Positions 56,010 to 64,000 of a stretch of DNA of 64,000 nucleotides are shown here, one piece after another; positions within the stretch are counted from its first letter, which is position 1, and each line of letters opens with the position of its first letter. The notes beneath the pieces were generated by a model. It was not told the DNA's origin. It searched no databases and saw only the letters and a list, made by a program, of their open reading frames with translations. Both the position numbers and the translations under genes were made by a program. The DNA is taken from positions 1,697,501-1,761,500 of the forward strand of contig NZ_CP019781.1 in assembly GCF_002022505.1 (NCBI RefSeq), written 5' to 3'. This DNA is from Bartonella sp. WD16.2. Its GTDB lineage: Bacteria > Pseudomonadota > Alphaproteobacteria > Rhizobiales > Rhizobiaceae.

Positions 56010-57209
56010 TTATTTTTTATGAGTTCGTGAGAGGTGAGTAATTGCTTTTTCAATACGGTGCAGACCTTCACGTATTTCTTCTTCAGTTATGATGAGAGGA
56101 GGTAAGAAACGCACAAAATTATTGCCGGCACTAACACTTAAAATATGTTCATTTTCCAATGCAGTGATAACCTCATTTTGAGGGATAATACACTGAATAC
56201 CTAGCATAAGGCCTTTTCCTTGAACTGCACAAATAACATCAGGATAAGTTTCAAGAATAATTAAAAGCCCTTGTTCTAGCTGGTGGGCTACGTGTTGAAC
56301 ATGATTAAGAAAATCAGGTTCTGCCACAATATCAAGAACACTGTTGCAAACAGCCATACCAAGAAGATTGCCTCCAAAAGTTGAGCCATGAGTCCCTGGT
56401 ATCATGCTTTTTGCAGCTTTATTTGTTGCAAGGCAAGCCCCTAATGGAAAGCCACCACCTAATCCTTTTGCTAGAGTGAGAATATCAGGTGTAATATCAC
56501 TCCATTCATAAGCAAAAAGTTTACCTGTCCGTCCGATACCAGTTTGAACTTCATCTAAAATCAATAACAAGTCATTTTCATCACATAGTTTGCGTAAAAG
56601 CTTTAGAGTTTCAAGGGGTACTACTCGAAGCCCTCCTTCTCCTTGAATGGGTTCAATAAGGATGGCGGCAGTATTTTTATTGATAGCATTACGTAAAGCT
56701 TTTTCATCCCCAAAGGGAACTTGAATAAAACCACTTACTTTAGGACCAAAACCTTCAAGATATTTTGCTTGTCCACTGGCAGCAAGTGTTGCAAGTGTGC
56801 GACCATGAAATGCATCTTCAAAAGTAATAATTTCAAAACGTTCTGGTTGACCATGTGCATAGTGATAACGTCGGGCAGTTTTAAATGCACACTCTAATGC
56901 TTCTGCACCAGAGTTACAGAAAAAAACTTTATTAGCAAAACTATTTGCACAAAGACGCGTAGCAAGAGCTTCTTGTTCAGGTGATTGAAAAAGATTGGAG
57001 ATATGCCAAAGTTTTTTAGCCTCTATTTTAAGAGCATCAATTAGTTTTGGGTGAGCATATCCTAAAATATTAACAGCAACGCCAGATGTAAAATCAAGAT
57101 AATGCTCCCCTTTGTCGGAAATAAGCCATACACCATCGCCTTGTTTAAAACACAAATTACGTCGAGCAAAACTATTATAAAGTGATTGTGTAGAGGTGCT
57201 TCCCATCAT
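56010..57209 (-). CDS. argD: Acetylornithine/succinyldiaminopimelate aminotransferase
   Basis: The 399-residue PLP enzyme belongs to class III aminotransferases. Landmarks are CNSGAEALE, the LILDEVQTGIGRTG Asp that pairs with the cofactor, and the PLP lysine (near residue 248) in LAKGLGGGFPLG. ArgD works in arginine synthesis and can also serve as DapC in lysine synthesis; that second job may explain its survival beside a dead argF. AAGGA precedes a pair of ATGs; either could be used. It heads the argD-argF-hslO cluster. Confidence 0.95.
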   Translation of the reverse strand: MMGSTSTQSLYNSFARRNLCFKQGDGVWLISDKGEHYLDFTSGVAVNILGYAHPKLIDALKIEAKKLWHISNLFQSPEQEALATRLCANSFANKVFFCNSGAEALECAFKTARRYHYAHGQPERFEIITFEDAFHGRTLATLAASGQAKYLEGFGPKVSGFIQVPFGDEKALRNAINKNTAAILIEPIQGEGGLRVVPLETLKLLRKLCDENDLLLILDEVQTGIGRTGKLFAYEWSDITPDILTLAKGLGGGFPLGACLATNKAAKSMIPGTHGSTFGGNLLGMAVCNSVLDIVAEPDFLNHVQHVAHQLEQGLLIILETYPDVICAVQGKGLMLGIQCIIPQNEVITALENEHILSVSAGNNFVRFLPPLIITEEEIREGLHRIEKAITHLSRTHKK

Positions 57210-57570
57210 TATTTCCTTTATTTCTTAAGCACCGTAGTCTGATGAATAAATAATGCTACACTTATCAATAAATGTAATCGGTACTTCAAAATTATTGATA
57301 AACTATCGCGCTAACTAATAAAAAATCAATTAAGCTTTCTAAAAGATATGTTTACAATGAAAAGATTGGAGCAAAAGAAAGAATTTTATCTATAATTGAT
57401 TCGCAAGTTGGGGAAAACTTTTTAAAAAGACATTTCAAAAGGCAAAGGCTCTTGTCATAGAGTCAGTGCATATTATAGTCTAAATAGGTAAACGAGATTA
57501 TATTTACGTTTGTAAATTTACGGATCAGATAAGATCTTTTTGCGCCTGATTTTAAAATATAAAGATTTAT
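57210..57570. other. Divergent control region between argD and gcrA
   Basis: AT-rich, no gene. It contains two GANTC sites (57398-57402 and 57460-57464), about what chance predicts, and leads into the CtrA-like box. Confidence 0.5.
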
Positions 57571-57585
57571 TTAAAATAAAGTTAA
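57571..57585 (+). promoter_or_regulatory. CtrA-type box upstream of gcrA
   Basis: TTAA-N7-TTAA lies about 58 bases before the gcrA ATG, where it would cover a promoter. CtrA represses gcrA in Caulobacter. The region is very AT-rich, so a chance match is possible. Confidence 0.4.
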
Positions 57586-57643
57586 GACATTTAAAAATGC
57601 AATAAGATGCATTTCAATGATATAATCAGAGAGGAGTTCTTGT

Positions 57644-58177
57644 ATGGGCTGGACATGTGAACGCGTTGAACTTCTTAAGAAGTTTTGGAGTGAGGGTCTA
57701 AGTGCAAGTCAAATCGCAGCTCAACTGGGTGGGGTCAGCAGAAATGCAGTGATTGGTAAAGTGCACCGGCTAAAATTGCCAGGGCGTGGTAAGACAACCC
57801 CTGTGATATCGCGTGTACAAAAAACAGCAGCAGGTGTTGGTTCATCAATGCCGCGAGTGCGTCGTGCTGCATCCTCTGTAGTCCCAGAAAATGCTATTTC
57901 TTGCAGTGTTGGGGCAACAGCTTTGAAAATGGATTTTATAGCTGAGGGTGTGACACAAGCTGATGTTCTAGAGCAATCAAAAGTGGTTGTTCCTATTTCA
58001 CGTCATCTTAATCTTTTGCAACTGAGTGAAAATACATGTAGATGGCCAGTTGGAGATCCTTTGTCATCAGATTTTCATTTTTGTGGCGCTGATTCTGGTG
58101 AAGGCAATCCTTATTGTGCTTTTCACGCCAAAATAGCGTTTCAACCAATATCGGAAAAACGGCGAATAAGAATATAA
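57644..58177 (+). CDS. gcrA: Cell cycle regulator GcrA
   Basis: The 177-residue DNA-binding protein has an N-terminal helix-turn-helix (about 18-45; GLSASQIAAQLGGVSRNAVI) that reads GANTC-methylated promoters with sigma-70 in Caulobacter. A variable linker follows, then the conserved C-terminal block with CRWPVGDP (132-139), FCG and YCAFH. GAGGAG sits eight or so bases before the ATG. It indicates a CcrM/GcrA cell-cycle circuit, as in other Rhizobiales. Confidence 0.96.
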   Translation: MGWTCERVELLKKFWSEGLSASQIAAQLGGVSRNAVIGKVHRLKLPGRGKTTPVISRVQKTAAGVGSSMPRVRRAASSVVPENAISCSVGATALKMDFIAEGVTQADVLEQSKVVVPISRHLNLLQLSENTCRWPVGDPLSSDFHFCGADSGEGNPYCAFHAKIAFQPISEKRRIRI

Positions 58178-59030
58178 TTAAAATATTATCTTATACCGGA
58201 ATTTATACTTTATAAGTGAATTTTAGTTTAAAAAATAAAAAATTATTTTTTAAATCTGAAATCTTACAGAAGAAATCCTTTTTGAAGATATATATTTAAA
58301 TGGATATGAAATTTTCATTGGAATTTTTTAGGTTCAAGTTTCACCTTTTATGATTATTATCGAATGATAATACGCATTAGTGAGTGTATAAATCATCGCA
58401 AAATTTAGGCAAAATTTCATTATTCCATGAATGTTTTTTATCTGTAGATATTTTCTTGATTCTTAAAGCTAAACTGCATCATTCAACTGGTGTGTTTAAT
58501 ATTTACGTTTTCATTTTTTGATGCATTTTTACGATAAATAATTCTTCCTAAAAAGGAGGTAATAGGAACTTTGAGCAAAGTTTTGATAGCTTTATCAAAG
58601 AAACTGATTGTGTGTATTAATTATTATTAGTTTTTGAGCAGTTTTATTACTTCTTATTCATCGAATTCTTTGTTAATTGTTGGCTGTATATGTTAATTAA
58701 GGCTATTATTGATATTACAGCAATAAAGCTTATTGTAGTAGATTGGCATGATTAATTAAAATGTTTGAGGTCACGGTTCATAAGATAGAATTAGCAATGT
58801 TTAGCGGACTGTGGTGTTAACCAAGCTATAGTGATCTGAGAAATGAAGTATGTGCTTGTACAAAAAATGCATATCAAGAAAGTAAAGCTAAACTAGACAT
58901 ACGGTGAGTGCAAACTTAATTTGAAGACTTAGTAAAAAAGCTAAGATGTACACTCTAATATGGAAATGACTTAAATCAAAAATAATTGTTTGTTTAATTT
59001 CTTAATAAAACACCGAAAGATTAAAATTGT
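58178..59030. other. 853-base spacer between gcrA and ccmG
   Basis: AT-rich and without a convincing gene. At 58553-58560 there is a near-perfect Shine-Dalgarno, AAGGAGGT, followed ten bases later by TTG and only 19 sense codons (58571-58630), which may be the stub of a lost gene. No RNA gene is seen. Confidence 0.5.
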
Positions 59031-59654
59031 TTATTTAGGTGAAATAAATAATTTATCGTTGGAAGATTCTTCTACAGTTATAGCTTTTTCTATTTTGGGC
59101 AGAATTTCTTTTTGATAAATTTGCCATGTTAAGGGGCCAATATGTCTGGCAATGATGATACTTTCTTTATCCAGAACAAAGGTTTCCGGTGGTCCATATA
59201 CGCCCCAGTTAATGGCTGTATGGTTTGAAACATCAAAACCGATAAGTTTAAAAGGATTGCCAAAATGAGTTAAAAAACGTTTGGCATTTTCTTTATTATC
59301 TTTAAAATTAATCCCGATAAGGTCAAAACGGTGATCTTTTGCGATTTTCATAAGGATGGGATGTTCTTCGCGACAGGGTGGGCACCAGGATCCCCAAAAG
59401 TTAATTAATGTTATGCGTCCTTTAAACTGCTCTGAATTTAAATCATCATCTTTGTTTAACAAAGGAAGGTTAGTTTTGGGAGCTGGTTTTCCAATTAATA
59501 TATTTGAGGTGAGGGAAAGATCATTGGAGTGTTTGTTTTTTATAGAGCTAAAGAGCAGTAAAATCAGGAGAAGAAAGAGAAAAAATGGTGCAAGCAGGCC
59601 AAATAAAATAGGTAAAGATATACTTTTTTTAAATTTGAATGGAGTTATTTTCAT
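59031..59654 (-). CDS. ccmG: Thiol:disulfide interchange protein CcmG/DsbE
   Basis: The 207-residue membrane-anchored thioredoxin-like protein reduces apocytochrome c cysteines for haem attachment. One N-terminal transmembrane helix (about 12-37) precedes the redox motif WCPPC (90-94) and the GVYGPPETFVLD segment with the cis-proline region. The start at 59654 overlaps the end of ccmD by 26 bases; the frame stays open upstream but without homology. Last gene of ccmABCDG. Confidence 0.93.
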   Translation of the reverse strand: MKITPFKFKKSISLPILFGLLAPFFLFLLLILLLFSSIKNKHSNDLSLTSNILIGKPAPKTNLPLLNKDDDLNSEQFKGRITLINFWGSWCPPCREEHPILMKIAKDHRFDLIGINFKDNKENAKRFLTHFGNPFKLIGFDVSNHTAINWGVYGPPETFVLDKESIIIARHIGPLTWQIYQKEILPKIEKAITVEESSNDKLFISPK

Positions 59655-59880
59655 TGCGTTTTTCTTCCAAAATAAACTCTTTTGCTTGTAGTTGTTGCAA
59701 GATTTTTCTTTGATGTGCTCCTTTACGGAGAATATGCCCAATAAAACAAAGGAGAGTGATTGCAGAAAGCATGTAACTTAAAATGACAGTTTGTTCATGG
59801 TGAAGAGTACCAAGGAGAAGATCAATGTGCTGGGAAAAATTTTCTGAAAGTTTATTTTGCATATTATTTGAGTTGGGCAT
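59629..59880 (-). CDS. ccmD: Haem exporter protein CcmD
   Basis: A small (83-residue or slightly shorter) protein with a single transmembrane helix (about 33-51) and a following basic, Gln-rich tail, between ccmC and ccmG. CcmD is needed to release holo-CcmE from CcmABC. It is on the long side for the family; the extra length is mostly the C-terminal tail that overlaps ccmG. An internal Met at residue 7 is an alternative start. Confidence 0.85.
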   Translation of the reverse strand: MPNSNNMQNKLSENFSQHIDLLLGTLHHEQTVILSYMLSAITLLCFIGHILRKGAHQRKILQQLQAKEFILEEKRNENNSIQI

Positions 59881-59898
59881 AGTAAAGAAGTTTTAATA

Positions 59899-60648
59899 TT
59901 AAGTGCAACGGGTTATTTTAGTTTGGAGTGCTTGAATATGACGACGAGTAATTTCATTTTGCATGGACATTAAGTTTAATAAGATAAATAGGAGAATAAA
60001 ACAAAACATCATAGTTATAAGTGGCCATAGCATGGGGCCATCAATTGTTGTACCACCTGAACGTAAAAGTGATGCTGATTGATGAAGCGTGTTCCACCAA
60101 TTAACGGAAAATTTAATAATGGGGATATTAACTAATCCAACTAGTGTTAAAATTGCTGTAGCACGTGCGGCTTTTACTTGGTTGTCAAAAGCACGAACGA
60201 GCGTGATAATAGCAAGATAAATAAAAAATAAGATTAAAACCGATGTTAATCTAGCATCCCATACCCACCATGTTCCCCATGTAGGGCGTCCCCAAAGGGC
60301 TCCTGTCATTAAGGCTAAAGCCGTAAAGATTGCTCCAATGGGAGCACTACATTTGAGCGCTATGTCAGCAAGGCAATTATTCCAAATCAGGCTGCTTAAT
60401 GCAGCGGCACTCATCATAATGTAGCAAATTGTAGATAGCCACGCAAATGGTACATGAATATACATAATCCTAACAGTAATACCTTGTTGATAGTCATCGG
60501 GAGAATGTATAATAAGGGCTAACCCTAAAATAAAAAAAAGCACTGTTGCGCTGGTTAACCAAGGTAAAACAGCACGACTGATTTCCATAAAGCGAGTTGA
60601 ATTTATAAGAAAAAGCTTCGTATTTTTTTGACGTAATAATTCATTCAT
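59899..60648 (-). CDS. ccmC: Haem exporter permease CcmC
   Basis: The 249-residue six-helix inner-membrane protein loads haem onto CcmE. The tryptophan-rich WGTWWVWDARLTS signature lies at about the middle, and the two flanking His ligands are in YIHVPFAWLS and WNTLHQSAS. It follows ccmB by 45 bases. Confidence 0.96.
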   Translation of the reverse strand: MNELLRQKNTKLFLINSTRFMEISRAVLPWLTSATVLFFILGLALIIHSPDDYQQGITVRIMYIHVPFAWLSTICYIMMSAAALSSLIWNNCLADIALKCSAPIGAIFTALALMTGALWGRPTWGTWWVWDARLTSVLILFFIYLAIITLVRAFDNQVKAARATAILTLVGLVNIPIIKFSVNWWNTLHQSASLLRSGGTTIDGPMLWPLITMMFCFILLFILLNLMSMQNEITRRHIQALQTKITRCT

Positions 60649-60693
60649 AAGTTTATAATAAGCAAACTTTAGTTTTGCAGCAATTATCTTTTA

Positions 60694-61356
60694 TTATTCT
60701 AATAAATATTTCAATGTTATAGCTGCGACAAAAGAGCTAAAGACACTTAAAAAAAGTGAGAAAGCAATAAGAAAAGCCAAGGCAGTAAAAAAGATGTTTG
60801 GTATTATTGGGGCTGTAGCAGCGGCAACACCAAAAATCATGATTGGAATTGTCCATGGCAAAATAATAATGAAAGTGAGAATAGTACTGTGCGGCAATGA
60901 TATTGCCAATGCTGCACCAATGGCACCAATAAAAATGATAGCAGGTGTTCCACATAAAAGGGTGAGCACCGTTGCGCAAGTTGTTTTAGTATCTAAATGG
61001 AGCATAAATGCTAAAATAGGGGTAGCAAGAATAAGAGGAAGCATAGTTCCTGCCCAATGAGCAAAGCATTTGGTAAAAACAATAAGTGTTAAGCTTTGTC
61101 TGTGAGCGGCGAGGATAAGTTGATCAAGATTTCCGTCATCATGATCAATTTGGAACAGTTTATTAAGGTTAAGTAGGCTAGCTAGAAGAGCACCAAGCCA
61201 TAATATACCTGGACCTATTCGTGCGAGAATATCTGGATCTGGCCCGATGGCAAAAGGAATAATCATAATAACAGCAATAAAAAATAAGAGCTCTGTTAGC
61301 GAAAAAATTTGTGCTTCTAAGGTTAGTTTAAGATCTCGCCAGAATAATGCTTTCAT
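60694..61356 (-). CDS. ccmB: Haem exporter permease CcmB
   Basis: The 220-residue protein has six hydrophobic helices and the N-terminal FWRDLKLTLE plus FQIDHDDGNLDQLI blocks of CcmB. It is the membrane partner of the CcmA ATPase, whose gene ends 13 bases upstream. Confidence 0.95.
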   Translation of the reverse strand: MKALFWRDLKLTLEAQIFSLTELLFFIAVIMIIPFAIGPDPDILARIGPGILWLGALLASLLNLNKLFQIDHDDGNLDQLILAAHRQSLTLIVFTKCFAHWAGTMLPLILATPILAFMLHLDTKTTCATVLTLLCGTPAIIFIGAIGAALAISLPHSTILTFIIILPWTIPIMIFGVAAATAPIIPNIFFTALAFLIAFSLFLSVFSSFVAAITLKYLLE

Positions 61357-61369
61357 TTATATTTTCTCT

Positions 61370-61981
61370 TTATAAGGGTAGAAAATGCTCTAGAGCAATC
61401 GTATAGTTTTCTGGAAGACCAAGGGGTATATGGGTTGCAGCAATAATCATACCGCCTTGGTTGAGATGATTCTGAAAAAGATTTGCAAAAATGATTTGAG
61501 TATGACTATCAACACCAGATGTTGGTTCATCTAGAATCCAGACAGGACGATAGGATAGCAAAAGACGAGCAATAGCTACGCGCCTTTTTTGCCCAGTTGA
61601 TAAAACGCGAAAAGGTAAGTGCCCAAGACCAGAGAGACCAACATCTGCAAGAGCTTCATGGGGAGTACGCAGATATTGACCGTAAAATGCTGCCCAAAAT
61701 TGCAAATTGTCAATAACTGATAAGGAGGATTTCATGGCATTTTGAATACTTAGATAATGACATACGGTAGCTAAGGGATATGTTTGTGTATGTTCTTTAA
61801 AGATGATATGGCCTTCAGTAGCTTCAAGAAGGCCGACAATGATTCGCAATAATGTCGATTTTCCGATACCATTTGGGCCTGTAATTGTCATGAGTTGTTG
61901 TGGGAGTAGACGAAAAGAAAGGCCTTGAAATAAAATTTCTTCATTCCTACGTGCTGCTAGATCTTTACCTAATAACACCAT
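61370..61981 (-). CDS. ccmA: Haem exporter ATP-binding protein CcmA
   Basis: The 203-residue ABC ATPase has Walker A GPNGIGKST (35-43), the signature LSTGQKRR, and Walker B WILDEP followed by the TSGVD D-loop. With CcmB and CcmC it drives release of haem-loaded CcmE. First gene of the operon; ccmE, ccmF, ccmH and ccmI are not in the window and are expected elsewhere in Rhizobiales. Confidence 0.96.
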   Translation of the reverse strand: MVLLGKDLAARRNEEILFQGLSFRLLPQQLMTITGPNGIGKSTLLRIIVGLLEATEGHIIFKEHTQTYPLATVCHYLSIQNAMKSSLSVIDNLQFWAAFYGQYLRTPHEALADVGLSGLGHLPFRVLSTGQKRRVAIARLLLSYRPVWILDEPTSGVDSHTQIIFANLFQNHLNQGGMIIAATHIPLGLPENYTIALEHFLPL

Positions 61982-62120
61982 GTGATTGCCTGTTATTCTT
62001 ATTATTTTTATAACTTTTATTACATTGTAAAATAAAAAACACGTTTTTTATGTAATTGTGTCTAGAATAGTTCTAGGAATAGTTTTATAAGGTGTGTGTT
62101 CTATCAGTTGTTGATATAGA

Positions 62121-62255
62121 ATGGATTTTAGGATCGAGCTGCGAATTGACCGAAGAAAGCGGGGAATGGATAGCGGAAGTGATTGCGTTTGTATTCAAGC
62201 TGCACTTATATCTGCAGTTTGTGTTGTTCATTCCGGAAAATGGATGAGTGTATAA
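62121..62255 (+). other. GC-richer leader segment with a 44-codon open frame before acnA
   Basis: This stretch is noticeably richer in G and C than other spacers and holds an ATG-started frame ending 18 bases before acnA. Its codons are rare ones (AGG, CGA, AGA, CGG), there is no ribosome binding site, and the predicted peptide is unlike any family I know. It is more likely acnA leader RNA than a gene. Confidence 0.3.
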
Positions 62256-62273
62256 TTATAAGGATGAACAATC

Positions 62274-64000
62274 ATGTCTCAAATTGATAGTTTTAATTGC
62301 CGTAAAACTTTAAATGTTGGTGGCAAAGAATACGTTTATTATAGTTTAATTGAAGCAGAGAAAAATGGCCTTAAAGGTGTTTCTCGTTTGCCATTTTCCA
62401 TGAAGGTTCTTCTCGAAAATCTGCTACGATTTGAAGATGGTCGTACAGTTAAAAAAGAAAATATTGTAAACATCGCTAACTGGTTAAATGATAAAGGCAG
62501 CGCTGGTGCAGAAATTTCTTATCGCCCCGCACGTGTTCTCATGCAAGATTTCACTGGCGTCCCTGCAATTGTTGATCTTGCTGCAATGCGCGATGCTATG
62601 GTAAAACTTGGAGGAAACGCTGAAAAAATCAACCCTCTCATTCCCGTTGACCTTATTATTGATCACTCAATTATCGTTGATAATTTTGGCAATTCAATGG
62701 CATTTAAGAAAAATGTTGAACGTGAATATGAACGCAATGGTGAACGCTATCGTTTTCTTAAATGGGGGCAGAAAGCGTTTAAAAATTTTCGTGTTGTTCC
62801 TCCAAGAACAGGGATTTGCCATCAGGTTAATCTAGAATATTTAGCGCAATGTGTGTGGATGAACGATAAAGATGATTGTCAGACGGTTTATCCTGACACG
62901 TGCGTGGGAACTGATTCGCATACAACCATGGTGAATGGTTTGGGTGTTTTAGGTTGGGGTGTTGGCGGCATTGAAGCAGAAGCTGCCATGTTGGGACAGC
63001 CAGTTTCAATGTTATTACCTGAAGTTATTGGTTTTCGTTTAACTGGAAAACTAAAAGAAGGTGTAACTGCTACTGATTTAGTTCTAAGGGTGACACAAAT
63101 TTTACGCCAAAAAGGTGTTGTTGGTAAATTTGTTGAATTTTTTGGTCCTGGTTTAGAGTATATGACGCTTGCTGATCGGGCGACAATTGCGAATATGGCG
63201 CCTGAATATGGGGCAACTTGTGGTTTTTTCCCAATTGATAAAGAAACAATACGCTATCTTAATATGACAGGGCGCGATGAAAGTCGGATTGCTTTGGTAG
63301 AGGCTTATTCTAGAGCACAAGGGATGTGGCGTGATGAGACGGGATCTGATCCTGTTTTTAGTGATGTAATTGAATTAGATATGGGAAGCATTGTGCCTTC
63401 TATGGCTGGTCCCAAACGTCCTGAAGGGCGAGTTCCATTGGAAGATGTGAGTCAAGGTTTTGAGACGGCATTGGTTCAGGATTATAAGAAGACTACTGGG
63501 CAAAATGCTCGTTATAAGGTTGAGGGTGAGGAGTATGAACTCGGTCATGGGGATGTGGTGATTGCTGCGATTACTTCTTGTACGAATACATCAAATCCAA
63601 GTGTTCTTATTGCTGCTGGTCTTTTGGCACGTAATGCTGTGGCAAAAGGCCTCAAAACCAAGTCATGGGTTAAGACTTCTCTTGCGCCTGGCTCACAGGT
63701 AGTTGAAGCTTATCTTCTTAGTTCAGGTCTTCAGAAAGATTTGGATGCTTTAGGGTTTAACTTAGTTGGGTTTGGATGTACGACATGTATTGGGAATTCT
63801 GGTCCTTTGCTACCAGCGATTTCCAAAACGATAAACGATAATGGTTTAATTACTTCAGCAGTCCTTTCAGGTAATCGTAACTTTGAAGGGCGTGTATCAC
63901 CTGATGTACAAGCAAATTATTTGGCTTCACCACCCTTAGTTGTAGCGCATGCTTTGATGGGGACGGTACGCAAAGATTTAACCAAAGAACCTCTTGGTAG
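62274..64000 (+). CDS. acnA: Aconitate hydratase A, N-terminal three-fifths (cut by the window edge)
   Basis: The frame is open from ATG at 62274 to the end of the window, 575 codons; a full AcnA has close to 890-900. The [4Fe-4S] ligands are C436 in TSCTNTSNP and C502 and C505 in GCTTCIG, matching the AcnA spacing. The enzyme interconverts citrate and isocitrate in the TCA cycle; apo-AcnA may bind mRNA under iron starvation. A TATAAT at 62251 may be its -10. The ccmA-acnA divergent arrangement is common in Rhizobiales. Confidence 0.97.
   Translation, partial: MSQIDSFNCRKTLNVGGKEYVYYSLIEAEKNGLKGVSRLPFSMKVLLENLLRFEDGRTVKKENIVNIANWLNDKGSAGAEISYRPARVLMQDFTGVPAIVDLAAMRDAMVKLGGNAEKINPLIPVDLIIDHSIIVDNFGNSMAFKKNVEREYERNGERYRFLKWGQKAFKNFRVVPPRTGICHQVNLEYLAQCVWMNDKDDCQTVYPDTCVGTDSHTTMVNGLGVLGWGVGGIEAEAAMLGQPVSMLLPEVIGFRLTGKLKEGVTATDLVLRVTQILRQKGVVGKFVEFFGPGLEYMTLADRATIANMAPEYGATCGFFPIDKETIRYLNMTGRDESRIALVEAYSRAQGMWRDETGSDPVFSDVIELDMGSIVPSMAGPKRPEGRVPLEDVSQGFETALVQDYKKTTGQNARYKVEGEEYELGHGDVVIAAITSCTNTSNPSVLIAAGLLARNAVAKGLKTKSWVKTSLAPGSQVVEAYLLSSGLQKDLDALGFNLVGFGCTTCIGNSGPLLPAISKTINDNGLITSAVLSGNRNFEGRVSPDVQANYLASPPLVVAHALMGTVRKDLTKEPLG

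Noticed and set aside
57398..57464. Two GANTC (CcrM) sites before gcrA
   Set aside because: About two are expected by chance in a spacer of this size, so they carry no weight alone.

Overview
The window is a 64 kb stretch of an AT-rich alphaproteobacterial chromosome, most likely Bartonella (Rhizobiales). The evidence is the protein sequences of DnaK, ArgB, RpsA, GcrA and a 2863-residue cyclic beta-1,2-glucan synthase; rhizobial gene orders (aroA-cmk-rpsA, argD-argF-hslO, fmt-truA); a GcrA cell-cycle regulator; and the long, AT-rich, gene-poor spacers and decaying genes typical of a reduced, host-restricted genome. The species cannot be named from sequence alone. No insertion sequence, prophage, CRISPR array, secretion system or defence island was seen.

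Layout. 1-88: start of a ChvI/BatR-type response regulator (minus). 989-5460: a periplasmic copper chaperone, then dnaK and dnaJ behind a heat-shock-type promoter. 6662-10585: argB, a DMT-family permease and lepA. 10672-14725: dapD, a LOG-family hydrolase, and a minus-strand def-fmt-truA operon. 14815-18554: rmuC, a frameshifted lytic-transglycosylase-like lipoprotein, a DUF1150 protein and nth. 18586-22952: rpmI-rplT-pheS-pheT with a folded leader and an internal terminator. 23227-26931: the sitABCD metal-uptake operon behind a perfect dyad operator, followed by a probable AbcR-type small RNA. 27136-37946: a DUF454 membrane protein, pncB and the giant cyclic glucan synthase gene. 38109-41974: aroA-cmk-rpsA (minus), with cmk split by a one-base loss. 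42163-45341: a TIGR02300 protein, tRNA-Ala(GGC) and ilvD. 45978-51215: divergent mutS and malic enzyme. 51292-55021: secB, fxsA, a Tim44-domain protein, an Smr protein and hslO. 55054-57209: a ruined argF beside an intact argD. 57571-58177: gcrA. 59031-61981: ccmABCDG (minus). 62274-64000: acnA, cut by the window edge.

How the parts fit. Most genes are housekeeping: translation (rpmI, rplT, pheST, lepA, def, fmt, truA, rpsA, tRNA-Ala), protein folding and export (dnaKJ, secB, hslO), DNA repair (nth, mutS, rmuC, smr), central metabolism (malic enzyme, aconitase, ilvD, aroA, dapD, pncB), cytochrome c maturation (ccm) and envelope (cyclic glucan). The accessory signals lie between genes. The most interesting are a short RNA with two anti-Shine-Dalgarno loops after sitD, a palindromic Mur/Fur-like box at sitA, a nested-hairpin leader before rpmI, and a TTAA-N7-TTAA CtrA-type site before gcrA. 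Arginine synthesis looks broken at the ornithine carbamoyltransferase step although argB and argD are intact. Two further genes, cmk and the lipoprotein, are each interrupted by loss of one A from a short A tract.
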